Shown here one piece after another: positions 10,001-17,514 of a DNA stretch of 64,000 nt. The first letter of the stretch is position 1; every line of letters starts with the position of its first letter. Under the pieces are notes generated by a model. That model was not told where the DNA came from and searched no databases. It saw nothing but the letters and a program-made list of their open reading frames with translations. A program made the position numbers and the translations under genes. This DNA is from Oscillatoriales cyanobacterium (lineage in GTDB: Bacteria; Cyanobacteriota; Cyanobacteriia; Cyanobacteriales; Microcoleaceae): assembly GCA_004292955.1 (NCBI GenBank), contig RDXX01000019.1, forward strand, positions 124,001 to 188,000, in the 5' to 3' direction.

Positions 10001-10189
10001 GGATTCTACTGCTTCCGGTGCAAGACCGGGGGCTTCGGTTTGTACTTCTACTTGAGGTGGCGCAAAGTTGGGCAATACGTCGAGGGGCATTCGACTTACT
10101 GTATACAGGCTCCAGATGGTCAGGGCGATCGCCCCGAACACCACTAACCATCGTTGAGCAATAGACCATTTGGGGATGACGTTTAACAT
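7052..10189 (-). CDS. Heavy-metal efflux RND permease (CusA/CzcA type)
   Basis: The product is 1045 aa, the standard HME-RND length, starting MLNVIPKWSIAQRWLVV. It has TM1 near the N-terminus, a large porter domain (~40-330), TM2-6, a second porter domain (~560-850) and TM8-12. The diagnostic TM4 segment reads GGLVVAIGTAVDDAIVYCEN, with the acidic pair used for proton relay; VDDAI resembles the cyanobacterial HME subgroup rather than the Cu/Ag type, so the metal cannot be named. It should export metal from periplasm or cytoplasm through a tripartite complex. The only adaptor candidate nearby is the shortened protein upstream (10293-10952), and no TolC-like outer-membrane gene is in the window. 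The regulator and kinase genes follow. Confidence 0.93.
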   Translation of the reverse strand: MLNVIPKWSIAQRWLVVFGAIALTIWSLYTVSRMPLDVLPNFAPPQVEVQTEAPGLAPEAVESLVTLPLESAVNGTPGVEVVRTSSAVGISVLRVVFKWGTDPYQARQLVAERLQDAQDRLPEGIGTPQISPLAPPIGTVIQYAFTSDTTSIMEVRRLVDGKINNRLLAVPGVSQVLVYGGDVQQFQVIANPEKLKALKVSLQEVVKAANEANAKTAGGLLIDPDRELVIRGEGQIQTIADLQKAVVKVQEGKTILLRDVAEVKIGAALARGDASWNRQRAVVVMVNKQPLVDSPTVTKAIIEAMEEIKPGLPQDVKANVTFRQDAYIDASVGNVRSALIEGSLIVAAILIPFLMNWRTLSVCLLDFFLSLLLSLLVCSWIGLELNTMTLGGLVVAIGTAVDDAIVYCENTYRRLRENRLSPHPKPPMDVIFEGSQEVRESLIGATLIGIIVFSPIFTLSGVEGRIFTPMGIAYLVVVVISSLESLIVSPALCAILLPHRRMQTTEPFLALFSKRVYHPLLKWAMRRSTLILGLATASMVASMLIVPTLGRDFLPTFQERSLMNAIALYPGSSLEATNRVGLAIQTALKDDPRFESVQLRSGRAPGDPDAASVNLAHLDVELSEAAMKNRPAAIQALREVLGQFPGVAGNVGGFISHRMDEVLSGVRSAIAIKVFGNDLQELRRIGEQIETTMKDVKGLVDLQLEPQIPIRQVQIQFNRDAAARYGLTIAQLSDFTETALNGRVVGQVPDGQQLVDVLVWVNESARRNLNTIRNLQVNTPTNQIIPLSEVAKVDFGKGPNTINRENVSRLIVVSANVQGRDVGSVVDDIRAKVKQSVQLPQGYYIQYGGQYESEQRAAQNFLIFGILAVVAIAVLMYFTVKSVPAMLMVMVNLPLALVGGVISVLLTGGVLSVPSMVGFVTLFGVATRNGLLLVDNYNTKLAEGMPLSEVIVEGSMERLLAILMTALTSALGMIPLVLSGGAGKELLQPLAIVVLGGLFTSTALTLLVLPALYARFGKFLIPKRMMETTELRNYGIEQTATKEVG

Positions 10190-10292
10190 AAAAATGAAAT
10201 TTGGATAGCATTAGGCAAGCTTTTAGGAGACGGAGTAGAGAGGTTTACTCAGTCGCGATCGACAACAACCAAAAATCTTGGTTTTTGAATCT

Positions 10293-10952
10293 CTACTTGC
10301 CCTGACCTTTTAAGGCAAAAACGGCGAATCCACCCACCAGTAAAACTCCTGCGCCTCCCACCCACATCAAAGGTGACGATCCTTGAGCAGGCTGCGCTTC
10401 TACTTGCGATGTAGCGGGTGATGCTTGCGATGTAGCGGGTGATGCTTGCGATATAGCGGGTGATGCCTGCGATGTAGCGGGTGATGCCTGCGCTTCTGCT
10501 TGCGGTTTACCTCGCAATGCCTCGGAGTACAAGAGTGTTGCCCCCTGCGTTACAATCTGATTTCCCGAAGCTAGATTGCCTTCTTTAATTTCCACCACAT
10601 CTCCAGAGTCGCTACCAATCTGAACTGAGATCGGTTTGTAGGTTGTTCCTTCCTGGATGTAGACGAGCTTTTGCCCATTGGCATCAACCAAGCTGGTGCT
10701 GGGAACTTTCAGAATACCTCCATCGGGAGTAGGAGCGATCGCCTCTGTCTTAATTCCCAATGCGGTTGCTTTACTGGTATCAACTTCGATCGGCTGCATA
10801 ATCTTAGCCGCATCGCCACCTGCAAACTCGCTGTTATGCCCAACGTGGGCTAGCACCGGAGCCGAAGCCGTACACAACATTAATCCCAAAACAAAACTAG
10901 ACCCGTAGCGGGCGATCGATAACGAATTTAACTGCAATGATTTCGATAGCAT
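10293..10952 (-). CDS. Truncated RND adaptor-like (CusB/CzcB C-terminal domain) membrane protein
   Basis: The product is 219 aa from the ATG at 10952, with AGGAGG 8 nt upstream. A signal peptide or N-terminal TM (~13-36) is followed by AHVGHNSEF. Residues ~55-150 (VPSTSLVDANGQKLVYIQEG, then a GDVVEIKEGNLASGNQIVTQGATLL-like stretch) match the beta-barrel/membrane-proximal part of HME adaptors. The barrel-sandwich and coiled-coil hairpin of a full adaptor (~400 aa) are missing. A Ser/Ala/Thr/Gln repeat linker (ASPATSQ repeated) leads to a C-terminal TM (~193-213). It sits 103 bp upstream of the pump. It may be a degenerate adaptor or an accessory subunit; the family match is by pattern only. 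Confidence 0.72.
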   Translation of the reverse strand: MLSKSLQLNSLSIARYGSSFVLGLMLCTASAPVLAHVGHNSEFAGGDAAKIMQPIEVDTSKATALGIKTEAIAPTPDGGILKVPSTSLVDANGQKLVYIQEGTTYKPISVQIGSDSGDVVEIKEGNLASGNQIVTQGATLLYSEALRGKPQAEAQASPATSQASPAISQASPATSQASPATSQVEAQPAQGSSPLMWVGGAGVLLVGGFAVFALKGQGK

Positions 10953-11364
10953 AAAAATTTCCTCCTGACATTTAGCAAACCGGTGTGATGAAACAGCCAC
11001 TCCTCCCAAGAGCAATCTATTCCTCACCCCGCAAGTTGTGAACCTTCTCCAGGTAGAATGTCAGGCCCAAATAAAAATTTGATGAAAATTTGAGGCGAAG
11101 TCTCAGAATTTACGGTTCGCTTCTGAAGTTATGGAGAAACCTAATGAAAATTTTCAAGTCCGGGAACTGGAAACGCATAGCCTTATGGATTCTGGCAGCC
11201 ACCACTCTAATTCTTCTGGGAGATGATCCTTGGGAAGTCTTCCCTTTTGTTCAACACAGACGGATGTACTGTTCCCATGATGCAGTCAAGTCTCCCTATT
11301 GCAATTTTTCACTCCTTCGCACCCATTTTGATGACATTAGTCCAGATGGGCAGACCCTAGTTAG

Positions 11365-11575
11365 GGCTTGCTGAAAAAGTGTACGTAGTGGAAAAACGAG
11401 GCTACACAGCTTAAAAAATAGTAGGTTTATTGCTTGCATTCCCAAATTGAGCCAGAAACTAACAACTTTCATTGCAAGGGTTTTGAGCCTCTATAATCCT
11501 ATAACTTGCACTTTTTCAAGCAAAAAAAGCTTAAACCCCTTATCTGGCAAACTTTCTACTTTTATTCAGCAAGCC
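11365..11575. mobile_element. MITE-like element with GGCTTGCTGAA inverted ends
   Basis: The element is 211 bp with termini GGCTTGCTGAAAAAG... and ...TTCAGCAAGCC. It is flanked by the direct repeat CTAGTTAG (11357-11364 and 11576-11583). It contains no transposase-sized frame and is probably mobilised in trans by a related IS. Confidence 0.8.
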
Positions 11576-11621
11576 CTAGTTAGTATCAAAAAAACAGGAA
11601 AAAGATCTTTCGATCTGCAAA

Positions 11622-11750
11622 TAAGCTGTTACGCATTTAAAATGGTATTGTAGGGTGCGTCAGTTTTCAGGCGTTTCCCATGTATAGTCAGTGTTCACGA
11701 GTGACGCACCCGGATCGGGATAGTTAGTGGTTTAAATGCGTAACAGCTTA
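11622..11750. mobile_element. MITE-like element with 20-bp perfect inverted ends
   Basis: The element is 129 bp with perfect termini TAAGCTGTTACGCATTTAAA and TTTAAATGCGTAACAGCTTA. The outermost TA pairs would fit a TA target duplication (IS630/Tc1-like). The interior has an imperfect dyad around GGGTGCGTCA/TGACGCACCC. No coding capacity. Confidence 0.82.
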
Positions 11751-12028
11751 TCGGATTTAAAAACAGGAAAAATCAAGGCAAAAAAAGCTTTTCTCGTGAG
11801 ATATTTAGACCATTTAGTATAACCCTCAGTCGTGATTTTATAATTGGTAGTACGCCGAAGGGACTGACAGTATGGAATCTACAAACAGCCGAGCTAGAAG
11901 CAGTTTTGGATCCAGAGCCAGAGCAAATGAGTCGTTTAGTCGTCAGTCCTGATGGCAAACTATTAGCCGAAATTACAAACGATTCGATAATTAAAGTGTT
12001 GCAGCGTTTGTAAAATTGAAATTTCAAC

Positions 12029-13486
12029 CTAACGCGGAGCTATCTGTTGCAGTTGTTTGGCTTGTTCGAGGATTTTCTCGAAGTCTTCTTCGCTCAACCG
12101 CTGAATGTAGTTGATTTTAAACTCTTCTAAGAAGTCGCACAGCAATAGTTGTATTTCTTGCCAAGTTTGCTGCTGTTGGAGTTCGCTTCCTAAAGCTTGT
12201 GCGAAATGTTGGACGAGCTGGTTTGAGAGTTGGATGCCTTGAGGATCTTCGCTAGCGATTTTGAAGGCTTCGTAGGCATTTTGCGGGCCGAGGGTGGCTA
12301 ATTTTGACAGTTCTGCAACTAATTGTGAAGCTAGCTGTGCGGGAAGGTTTCCGAGTCCGGGTACTTGCTGGAAGCCTTGATAAATTGGGGATTGTTTGAG
12401 AAATATTTCTATATTGTACCGGAGTAGATCTTCTAAATCTGGCTGGAGTTGAGGCAGGACTTTGTAAACGGTTACTTGGACTAAACGGCTGGCGATTGCT
12501 TCTATTTCGTTGATATTATTAATGTCTAAATATCGCTGTTTTTGAGTTTGGAAAAGTTGTTTTGCTAGTTCGCCACTGGTAATTGATTGTTGCATCTGAT
12601 TGATGAGCTGAATTACTACTACTTCTGTCAATTCTTGCGCGAAGTTGGCGACAAAACCTCGGCTGATTTGGGCGCGTATGGGTTGGAGATCGGGCATTTT
12701 GGCTTGGTGGATGCGAATGGTGACGGGTAATACTCGCAACAGGCGCCAGAAGGGGAGGAACAAAAAGATGTCGTACCACCGCCAGAGCATGGCTTGCCGC
12801 CAACTGACACTGCGGTGGCGGCGGCTGATGAAGTAGGTGCGGGCTAGAAATTCGATCGCAAATATGGCAATAAATGGCAGGTCGATTTGCCAGAAGTTGT
12901 CTGTAAATTCCCCATTTTCTCCGATCGTGCGGTAATAGTTGGTGGCGATTAACGGCTTGATTTTGGCGTCAAACCAAGTGATTTCTTGTTGCCAGCCTTG
13001 TTTGTTTAAATACTCTTGGCTCCAGAATGTTTTGAATGATTGTTTTGCTGATTGCTGCGGATTCGGCGTGCGATCGCGCATCCGGTCTTTAATTTTTTCT
13101 AAGGACCCACTTTTTGATGCTACTCGAAACGGATCTTCGTCGATCATGTTCGCGCTCAGAGTGTTTATTTCCTGCAATTTGGCTGCTACTTGAGGAGATG
13201 GCAAGCCTGTTTGCACTACTTGTTTTTTTAATTCTTCTAAGGTTTCTAGATATTTCTGGGTGTCTCGGTGGGGTTGAATTCCTTTGAATGGGTCGTATAT
13301 TTGGGTGAGAACCGGTAGTTGCCGGAAGTAGAAATTTCGGGCGGGAACATAAGTTATATCAAATAATACTAGGCTTAAATTTCCTAGTGCGACCAGTGCA
13401 ATGAACCGCTCGAACCAGGGTACTTTGGGTGATTCTTTACGGGAGTTTTCAGTTAGAGATGGCTGTAGTTTTGGTGTCACTGGCAT
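12029..13486 (-). CDS. Cyanobacterial multi-pass membrane protein of unknown function
   Basis: The product is 485 aa (MPVTPKLQPSLTENSRKESP). TM1 is at ~25-45 (FERFIALVALGNLSLVLFDI). After a ~150-residue extramembrane stretch, two or three TM segments lie at ~200-270 (FIAIFAIEFLARTYFISRRH, YDIFLFLPFWRLLRVLPVTI), rich in Arg and faintly like the S3-S4 region of voltage-gated channels. The C-terminal ~200 residues are helical and Gln-rich (LEELK/QQ repeats), probably coiled coil. I do not recognise a named family; similar proteins occur in other cyanobacteria (from memory). The gene converges with the broken WD40 gene and has its own promoter region upstream. Confidence 0.75.
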   Translation of the reverse strand: MPVTPKLQPSLTENSRKESPKVPWFERFIALVALGNLSLVLFDITYVPARNFYFRQLPVLTQIYDPFKGIQPHRDTQKYLETLEELKKQVVQTGLPSPQVAAKLQEINTLSANMIDEDPFRVASKSGSLEKIKDRMRDRTPNPQQSAKQSFKTFWSQEYLNKQGWQQEITWFDAKIKPLIATNYYRTIGENGEFTDNFWQIDLPFIAIFAIEFLARTYFISRRHRSVSWRQAMLWRWYDIFLFLPFWRLLRVLPVTIRIHQAKMPDLQPIRAQISRGFVANFAQELTEVVVIQLINQMQQSITSGELAKQLFQTQKQRYLDINNINEIEAIASRLVQVTVYKVLPQLQPDLEDLLRYNIEIFLKQSPIYQGFQQVPGLGNLPAQLASQLVAELSKLATLGPQNAYEAFKIASEDPQGIQLSNQLVQHFAQALGSELQQQQTWQEIQLLLCDFLEEFKINYIQRLSEEDFEKILEQAKQLQQIAPR

Positions 13487-14094
13487 TTCCTAAATAAGTA
13501 GACGGAGCGAAATAACTGTAACTGGTAATAGCTGGAAAAAAGGAAACAGCTTAAACTGGCTAACTGTCGGGTTGCGATCGGATTGCGATCGAGTAAGCTA
13601 GTATTTATTTGAACCAGGGGAAATTTAGGTAGTTTGGGATTGTTGATTTTGCCGGGTTGAGTAAAATTTTATACTTGTAAAATATTAAGGTCGATCGAAC
13701 TTGACGGTAGCAGCAGCTCCCGTTAGTCTGCTTCTCTCTGGCAATAAAATTATATCTCAGGCAGAATCCTAAGTTTTTTTTCGGCGTTGCAGAGCTAACT
13801 GGTCTGGTAATAAATTACTATTTTTGTTTAATCTGCTGGCTGTTTGACCGCGAAATCAAATCTCTTGCACCGATCGCAGTTTAAGGTTAGATTTGGACTT
13901 CGAGTTTGAGGTCAAACCCTCAAGAGAGGTATACTTGCTCAGGGGCAGTCTGGCGAGAGCGCTTCCGAGCAAGTGCGAGGGTGGCTGCAACCTCCGTAAG
14001 GTTCGGGTTCTCGCCTCCACAAAAACCAGCTAGCGATCGGACTCTTGAATAAAATGACACCCTGAGTATAATTTTGTTCGCATTTTTTTAATAT
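13487..14094. other. Intergenic region between divergent genes
   Basis: There are 608 bp without a gene, AT-rich from 13600 to 13900. It contains the GC-rich structured segment 13926-14018 described separately. Promoters for both divergent genes should lie here, but none is clear. Confidence 0.5.
13926..14018 (+). ncRNA. Candidate structured RNA or 5'-leader element
   Basis: A GC-rich island in an AT-rich intergenic region shows nested complementarity. ACTTGCTC (13933-13940) pairs GAGCAAGT (13967-13974). GCGAG (13975-13979) pairs CTCGC (14010-14014), enclosing AACCT/AGGTT (13989-13993/13999-14003). An outer GAGG (13926-13929) can pair CCTC (14014-14017), giving a three-way-junction shape. 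It ends about 75 bp before the kinase start and could be its leader or an independent RNA. Not a recognised family; strand is inferred from the downstream gene. Confidence 0.35.
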
Positions 14095-15594
14095 ATGACA
14101 TACTGCCTTAATCTCGATTGCCCAAAAGACAAGCGTCAGAACCCACCAGGCACAAAGTATTGTCTTAATTGTGGTTCCAAACTGTTGCTAAAAGACCTTT
14201 ATGCAGCAACCGAACCGCTGCGCGATGGAGGATTTGGCAGGACTTTTCGAGCTGTCAATCATGGAAAGTTTGAGGAACTTTGCGTTATCAAACAGTTGTC
14301 GCCGCCGCAGGAATTTCAGCGGAAGCCGGCTCATTTTAAAAAGTATGTCCGACTGTTTGAACAAGAGGCAAGGCGGCTTTACGAACTGAAGCACCCACAA
14401 ATTCCTCAGCTAATTTCTTATTTTGAGGAAGATGGGCGTTTGTATTTGGTGCAGGAGTTTATTGATGGGAATAATTTAAAGGATGAGTTAGAAAAGTATG
14501 GTGCTTATAGCGAACTTAAAACTAGGGAACTGCTGTTAGATTTGTTGCCTTTGCTGAATTTTGTTCACGAGCGCAATGTGATTCACCGGGATATTAAGCC
14601 TGAGAATGTGATCCGCCGCAATCGCGATCGCAAGTTGGTGCTGATAGATTTTGGGGTTTCCAAACAGGTAGTAACTGATGCTCCAACCAAAACGGGCACG
14701 AAGTTGGGAACTCCGGGTTATGCGGCGCTAGAACAGCGGCACGGTAGGGCTGTTCCTGCTAGCGACCTTTATAGTTTGGGGGTGACTTGCATTCGCTTGC
14801 TGACTTCTGTGATGCCTTATTTGGATATCTACGGGGACATTCACGATGACCTTTACGACCCGCTCGAAGGTCGCTGGCTTTGGAGGGAGGCTTTGCCGAA
14901 AGGAACAAAAATTAGCCAGGATCTAGGTCAGATTTTGGATAAGTTGATTCAGGAATATGTCAAAGACCGCTACAAGTCTTCTCTGGAAGTTTTTGAGATT
15001 TTAAAACCTGCTGCTGTTGTTGTTCCACCAGATTCTAAGTTGCAGCAGGCAACTGTTCTTAGTCCTTCTTTGCCGACTCAACCTGTAACTAAAAATCCGA
15101 TTGTTTCTGTGAATTTAGAGTCGGAAAAAGGGATTGATTATTCTCAGTTGGAAAGGCTGCTGGCTGCTAAAAATTGGCGTGGTGCTGATGAGGAAACTTC
15201 TGTGAAAATGCTGGAAGTGATGCAGCAAGTTTCGAGGGGTTATTTGAGTGAGGAAGATATTAGGAAGTTTCCCGCTAAGGATTTGCAGACGATTGACCAA
15301 CTTTGGGTGCGACACAGCCACCGGAGGTTCGGTTTTTCTGTACAAAAGGGTTTTTGGGTCAAGTCGGGGGGAAAGGCTGGTGTTTATGATGCTGATGTTT
15401 GGGAGAAGTTTGGCGATCGAGTGGGCTGGCGAGTTAACGGTCAGTGGGTATACTATTCTGAACTGAATTTTACTTCTAAGGCTTTGCCGGGACATTTGCC
15501 GGGAGGGACTGTTTTTGGGTGGGAAGGTGGGGTTTTGTGTGGTGTTTTGGGCTTGGGTGGGATCTGGTTTCTGCTGTCGCGGCGAGATTTGTAG
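14095..15594 (+). CDS. Ser/Thr protein kinase with zinc ribbon and GUN4 domain
   Basis: The product is 499 aa. Residues 4-26 hold a Cys4 zinc-ribbon motif (CLNLDC...YCLNCG). The kinase domain spans ~35-300: glycine loop DGGFGRTF, Lys66 in VIKQ, catalytic HRDIKPEN at 164-171, DFG at 185-187 and GTPGYAALEQ in the activation segment, all intact. After a Pro-rich linker, residues ~340-470 match the GUN4 tetrapyrrole-binding fold (YSQLERLLAAKNWRGADEET, FGFSVQKGFW). A C-terminal TM (~476-493) probably anchors the protein in a membrane. GUN4 binds protoporphyrin/Mg-protoporphyrin and activates Mg-chelatase, so tetrapyrrole-responsive phosphorylation is plausible but inferred. It stands alone as a transcription unit. 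Confidence 0.93.
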   Translation: MTYCLNLDCPKDKRQNPPGTKYCLNCGSKLLLKDLYAATEPLRDGGFGRTFRAVNHGKFEELCVIKQLSPPQEFQRKPAHFKKYVRLFEQEARRLYELKHPQIPQLISYFEEDGRLYLVQEFIDGNNLKDELEKYGAYSELKTRELLLDLLPLLNFVHERNVIHRDIKPENVIRRNRDRKLVLIDFGVSKQVVTDAPTKTGTKLGTPGYAALEQRHGRAVPASDLYSLGVTCIRLLTSVMPYLDIYGDIHDDLYDPLEGRWLWREALPKGTKISQDLGQILDKLIQEYVKDRYKSSLEVFEILKPAAVVVPPDSKLQQATVLSPSLPTQPVTKNPIVSVNLESEKGIDYSQLERLLAAKNWRGADEETSVKMLEVMQQVSRGYLSEEDIRKFPAKDLQTIDQLWVRHSHRRFGFSVQKGFWVKSGGKAGVYDADVWEKFGDRVGWRVNGQWVYYSELNFTSKALPGHLPGGTVFGWEGGVLCGVLGLGGIWFLLSRRDL

Positions 15595-15860
15595 GAAGAG
15601 GGAAGTTCGGCAACGGATGCTGTAATGGATGTAACGGATGGAAGTCGGAAGAGGGAAGTTCGGCAACGGATTCGCTCGACGGATGTAACGGATGTAACGG
15701 ATGTAAAGGATTTAGTCGGATGGAAGTCGGAAGAAGGAAGAACGGTCAACAGGGAAAAAAGAGGCGAATCATGACAAAGGTGTTCATTCAGTTGACAGTT
15801 GACCTGGGACAGTTGACCTGGGACAGTTGACCTGGGACAGTTGACCTGGGACAGTTGAGG
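15595..15860. repeat. Tandem repeats downstream of the kinase gene
   Basis: Repeats of GGATGTAAC and GGAAGTCGGAAG-type units (15600-15735) are followed by about four copies of a 15-bp unit (CAGTTGACCTGGGA-like, 15793-15856). These are STRR-type intergenic repeats; no gene is seen. Confidence 0.85.
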
Positions 15861-16411
15861 GCAGCCTCTACCTGGAAGGAAGAGGATTGGAGTAATGAAT
15901 AGTCTGATCTTAATTTATCGCTAAAACGGAGAGGCTTTTAACCAATTATTTCTGGTAATTATTTAAAGAGTTAACAAATTTTTATTTCATTTTTTAAGAA
16001 TCTGTGCCGAATGGGAATTGTATATTTCAATCAATGGCGCAAAAATATCAAATTCTTTCGCGTTCTTGGTTTCTTCCCTGGACTTACCTACAGGCGATCG
16101 ATCTAGGTAGCTGCTGAGTATAGCTTGGCGATATGTTGTGTAGAAATTAGGTATAGCCTTTCTCAAAAAGATGAGGTATGACTGACAGCTTATATGACCA
16201 CTAAATCAAGAGGGCCCAAGCCCAACAACGTACCTCACTTTTTTGGGAAAGGCTATAAAAAAAAACCGAAAATCAGATATAGTGCGAAACCATTTTTCTT
16301 GTGATATGTTTTGAGAGAAGGGCAAGTTTACGAACCAACAGATCAGTCCTTACCCGTAGAAAAGTATTAGGGCGGGCTTTGGCTCTAATTTATGCAGGAG
16401 ATTTCTCTATT
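15861..16411. other. Intergenic region containing a MITE
   Basis: 551 bp, AT-rich. Apart from the 106-bp inverted-repeat element at 16152-16257 I see nothing assignable. The small gene at 16412 may be transcribed from ~16260-16400. Confidence 0.5.
16152..16257. mobile_element. Short inverted-repeat element (MITE-like)
   Basis: It is 106 bp with 27-bp imperfect termini: TATAGCCTTTCTCAAAAAG... on the left and its complement with about three mismatches on the right. TA at both edges fits a TA-targeting element. The right half contains CAACAACGTACCT, a word shared with the repeats at 27143-27210 and 53766-53951. Confidence 0.65.
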
Positions 16412-16591
16412 ATGTTGCAAGAAAAACGTCTCAAGCCGTGGACTGTAGTTCGATCGCTTCCGAATGTGGAAAAGGTGGTTGTGGGTCAGTTTCGTAGTTG
16501 GTCTGATGCAGACGGTCACTTGCAAATTCTGAAGCGGATGGTTCCGGCCGACCGGTTAACTGTTGTGTTCGATCCGGTAGTTCCAGCGTAA
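16412..16591 (+). CDS. Small conserved-looking protein, unknown function
   Basis: The product is 59 aa from the ATG at 16412 (MLQEKRLKPWTVVRSLPNVE), with AGGAGA about 10 nt upstream. A longer reading from 16301 has no ribosome site and adds basic low-value sequence. The short protein is basic and ends RLTVVFDPVVPA. The layout (WTVVRSLPNVEKVVVGQFRSWSDADGHLQILKRMVP) looks like a single compact alpha/beta fold. I do not recognise the family; similar short proteins are common in cyanobacteria. Confidence 0.6.
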   Translation: MLQEKRLKPWTVVRSLPNVEKVVVGQFRSWSDADGHLQILKRMVPADRLTVVFDPVVPA

Positions 16592-16642
16592 TATTGCTGC
16601 TTAGGAATGAAAATTAAATAACTTACATTTTTGATTGTTCTT

Positions 16643-16942
16643 GTGGGATGGGCGTCCCGCCCGTCCCGGAAAGACGGGCGGGACGCCCATCCCACAAATA
16701 TGTGTAAATTATTTAATTTCTATTCCTTAGTTTAGTAGCGTGCGATCGCTCGCGCGAACTCAGCGGTCGCCTCTTTTTTTGAGCTAATAAAAATTTACAT
16801 AAAAAAATACATAAAAATTGCGATCGCACGCGCGGGCGATCGCAACTAAAATCATTAGATATATTGCAAAAATACCTAAGACGGGCGAGACGCCCATCCC
16901 ACACACAATTTTTTTGCTTGTGGAATGGGCGTCCCGCCCGTC
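16643..16942. repeat. Two long inverted repeats (GGGATGGGCGTCCCGCCCGTC family)
   Basis: Copy 1, 16643-16695: 23-bp perfect arms around a 7-nt loop. Copy 2, 16880-16942: near-perfect arms around a ~17-nt loop. A related word (GGGACGGGCTAGAAGCCCAT) occurs twice at ~24470-24535. They could act as terminators for the flanking convergent genes (16412 gene and 16987 gene). Confidence 0.85.
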
Positions 16943-16986
16943 CGAAATTTTGATTAAAAAGACTCAGGCAATCTTGTTTATTGTCG

Positions 16987-17514
16987 TTAACTGCGACGAA
17001 TTTCAGTAACTTGGTCGGCAACATCCAAAATTGCTGGCGGCATCGAGGGCCCAGTCAAAATAATATCCAAATCGTGCGGCTTGTTGTCAATCAATGCGAG
17101 CACTTCTGTCTCCCGAATCAAACCTAAATTGACCGCCAAACTCAACTCGTCGAGAATAACTAAGGCGTAACTGCCGGAGAGCACCGCATTTTGAACGTAC
17201 TCCCACAATTGTGCGATCGATCGCGTTTCGATCTCATCTAAATCCGCATTCTCAATGCAGCGGGGCAAATCGCACCGCACCCAATCTAAATTTTGCCCGA
17301 GTCGCACGGGATGTTGATGCCCTTGATTGATTCCCCCTTTGAGGAACTGCACTGCCAACACCGGAGATCCCTGTCCTGCAATTCTCAGGGCTTGAGCCAT
17401 AACATTTGTAAAAAAGCAGCGGTGCGGGCCTGTAAAAACTTGCACCAGCCCTTTAACTGTGTAGGGCAAGCTGTGGGTCAAATTGAGTTTAGGGGTTTGT
17501 AACTGAGCAACCAT
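16987..17514 (-). CDS. CobO-like P-loop family protein with degenerate Walker A
   Basis: The product is 175 aa. The layout follows ATP:cob(I)alamin adenosyltransferase (CobO/BtuR): an N-terminal beta strand (GLVQVFTG), VLAVQFLKGG, a central DEIETRSIAQLWEYVQ helix, the YALVILDELSLAVNLGLI motif and IILTGPSMPPAILDVADQVTE near the end. Where CobO has a TGxGKGKST Walker A loop, this protein reads TGPHRCFFTN, lacking the Lys and Thr that bind phosphate. The Walker-B-like DEL is kept. ATP-dependent corrinoid adenosylation is therefore doubtful and a changed role is possible. The gene stands alone; cobU lies far away at 57177. Confidence 0.78.
   Translation of the reverse strand: MVAQLQTPKLNLTHSLPYTVKGLVQVFTGPHRCFFTNVMAQALRIAGQGSPVLAVQFLKGGINQGHQHPVRLGQNLDWVRCDLPRCIENADLDEIETRSIAQLWEYVQNAVLSGSYALVILDELSLAVNLGLIRETEVLALIDNKPHDLDIILTGPSMPPAILDVADQVTEIRRS

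Larger units (their letters stand above)
11144..12013 (+). pseudogene. WD40-like gene disrupted by two small mobile elements
   Basis: The start is ATG at 11144 (MKIFKSGNWKRIALW, with one TM ~10-25). The frame reaches SPDGQTLV, a WD40 signature, and is broken at 11365 by a 211-bp element. Removing that element and one CTAGTTAG copy restores QTLVSIKKTGKRSFDLQ. A second 129-bp element (11622-11750) interrupts there; joining across it gives ISDLKTGKIKAKK. After a +1 shift near 11810 the frame continues ITLSRDFIIGSTPKGLTVWN and VVSPDGKLLAE to a TAA at 12011. The repeated SPDG-x-WxLxTG pattern marks a beta-propeller remnant of unknown role. Its stop lies 15 bp from the stop of the convergent membrane-protein gene. 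Confidence 0.72.

Noticed and set aside
11447-11653. 68-codon frame inside the two small mobile elements
   Set aside because: Crosses an element boundary and has no ribosome site; consistent with chance.
13952-14020. Possible tRNA gene: GGCGAGA and TCTCGCC could pair as a 7-bp acceptor stem followed by TCCA
   Set aside because: No canonical T-loop stem, D-arm or 5-bp anticodon stem can be formed; kept only as a structured-RNA candidate.
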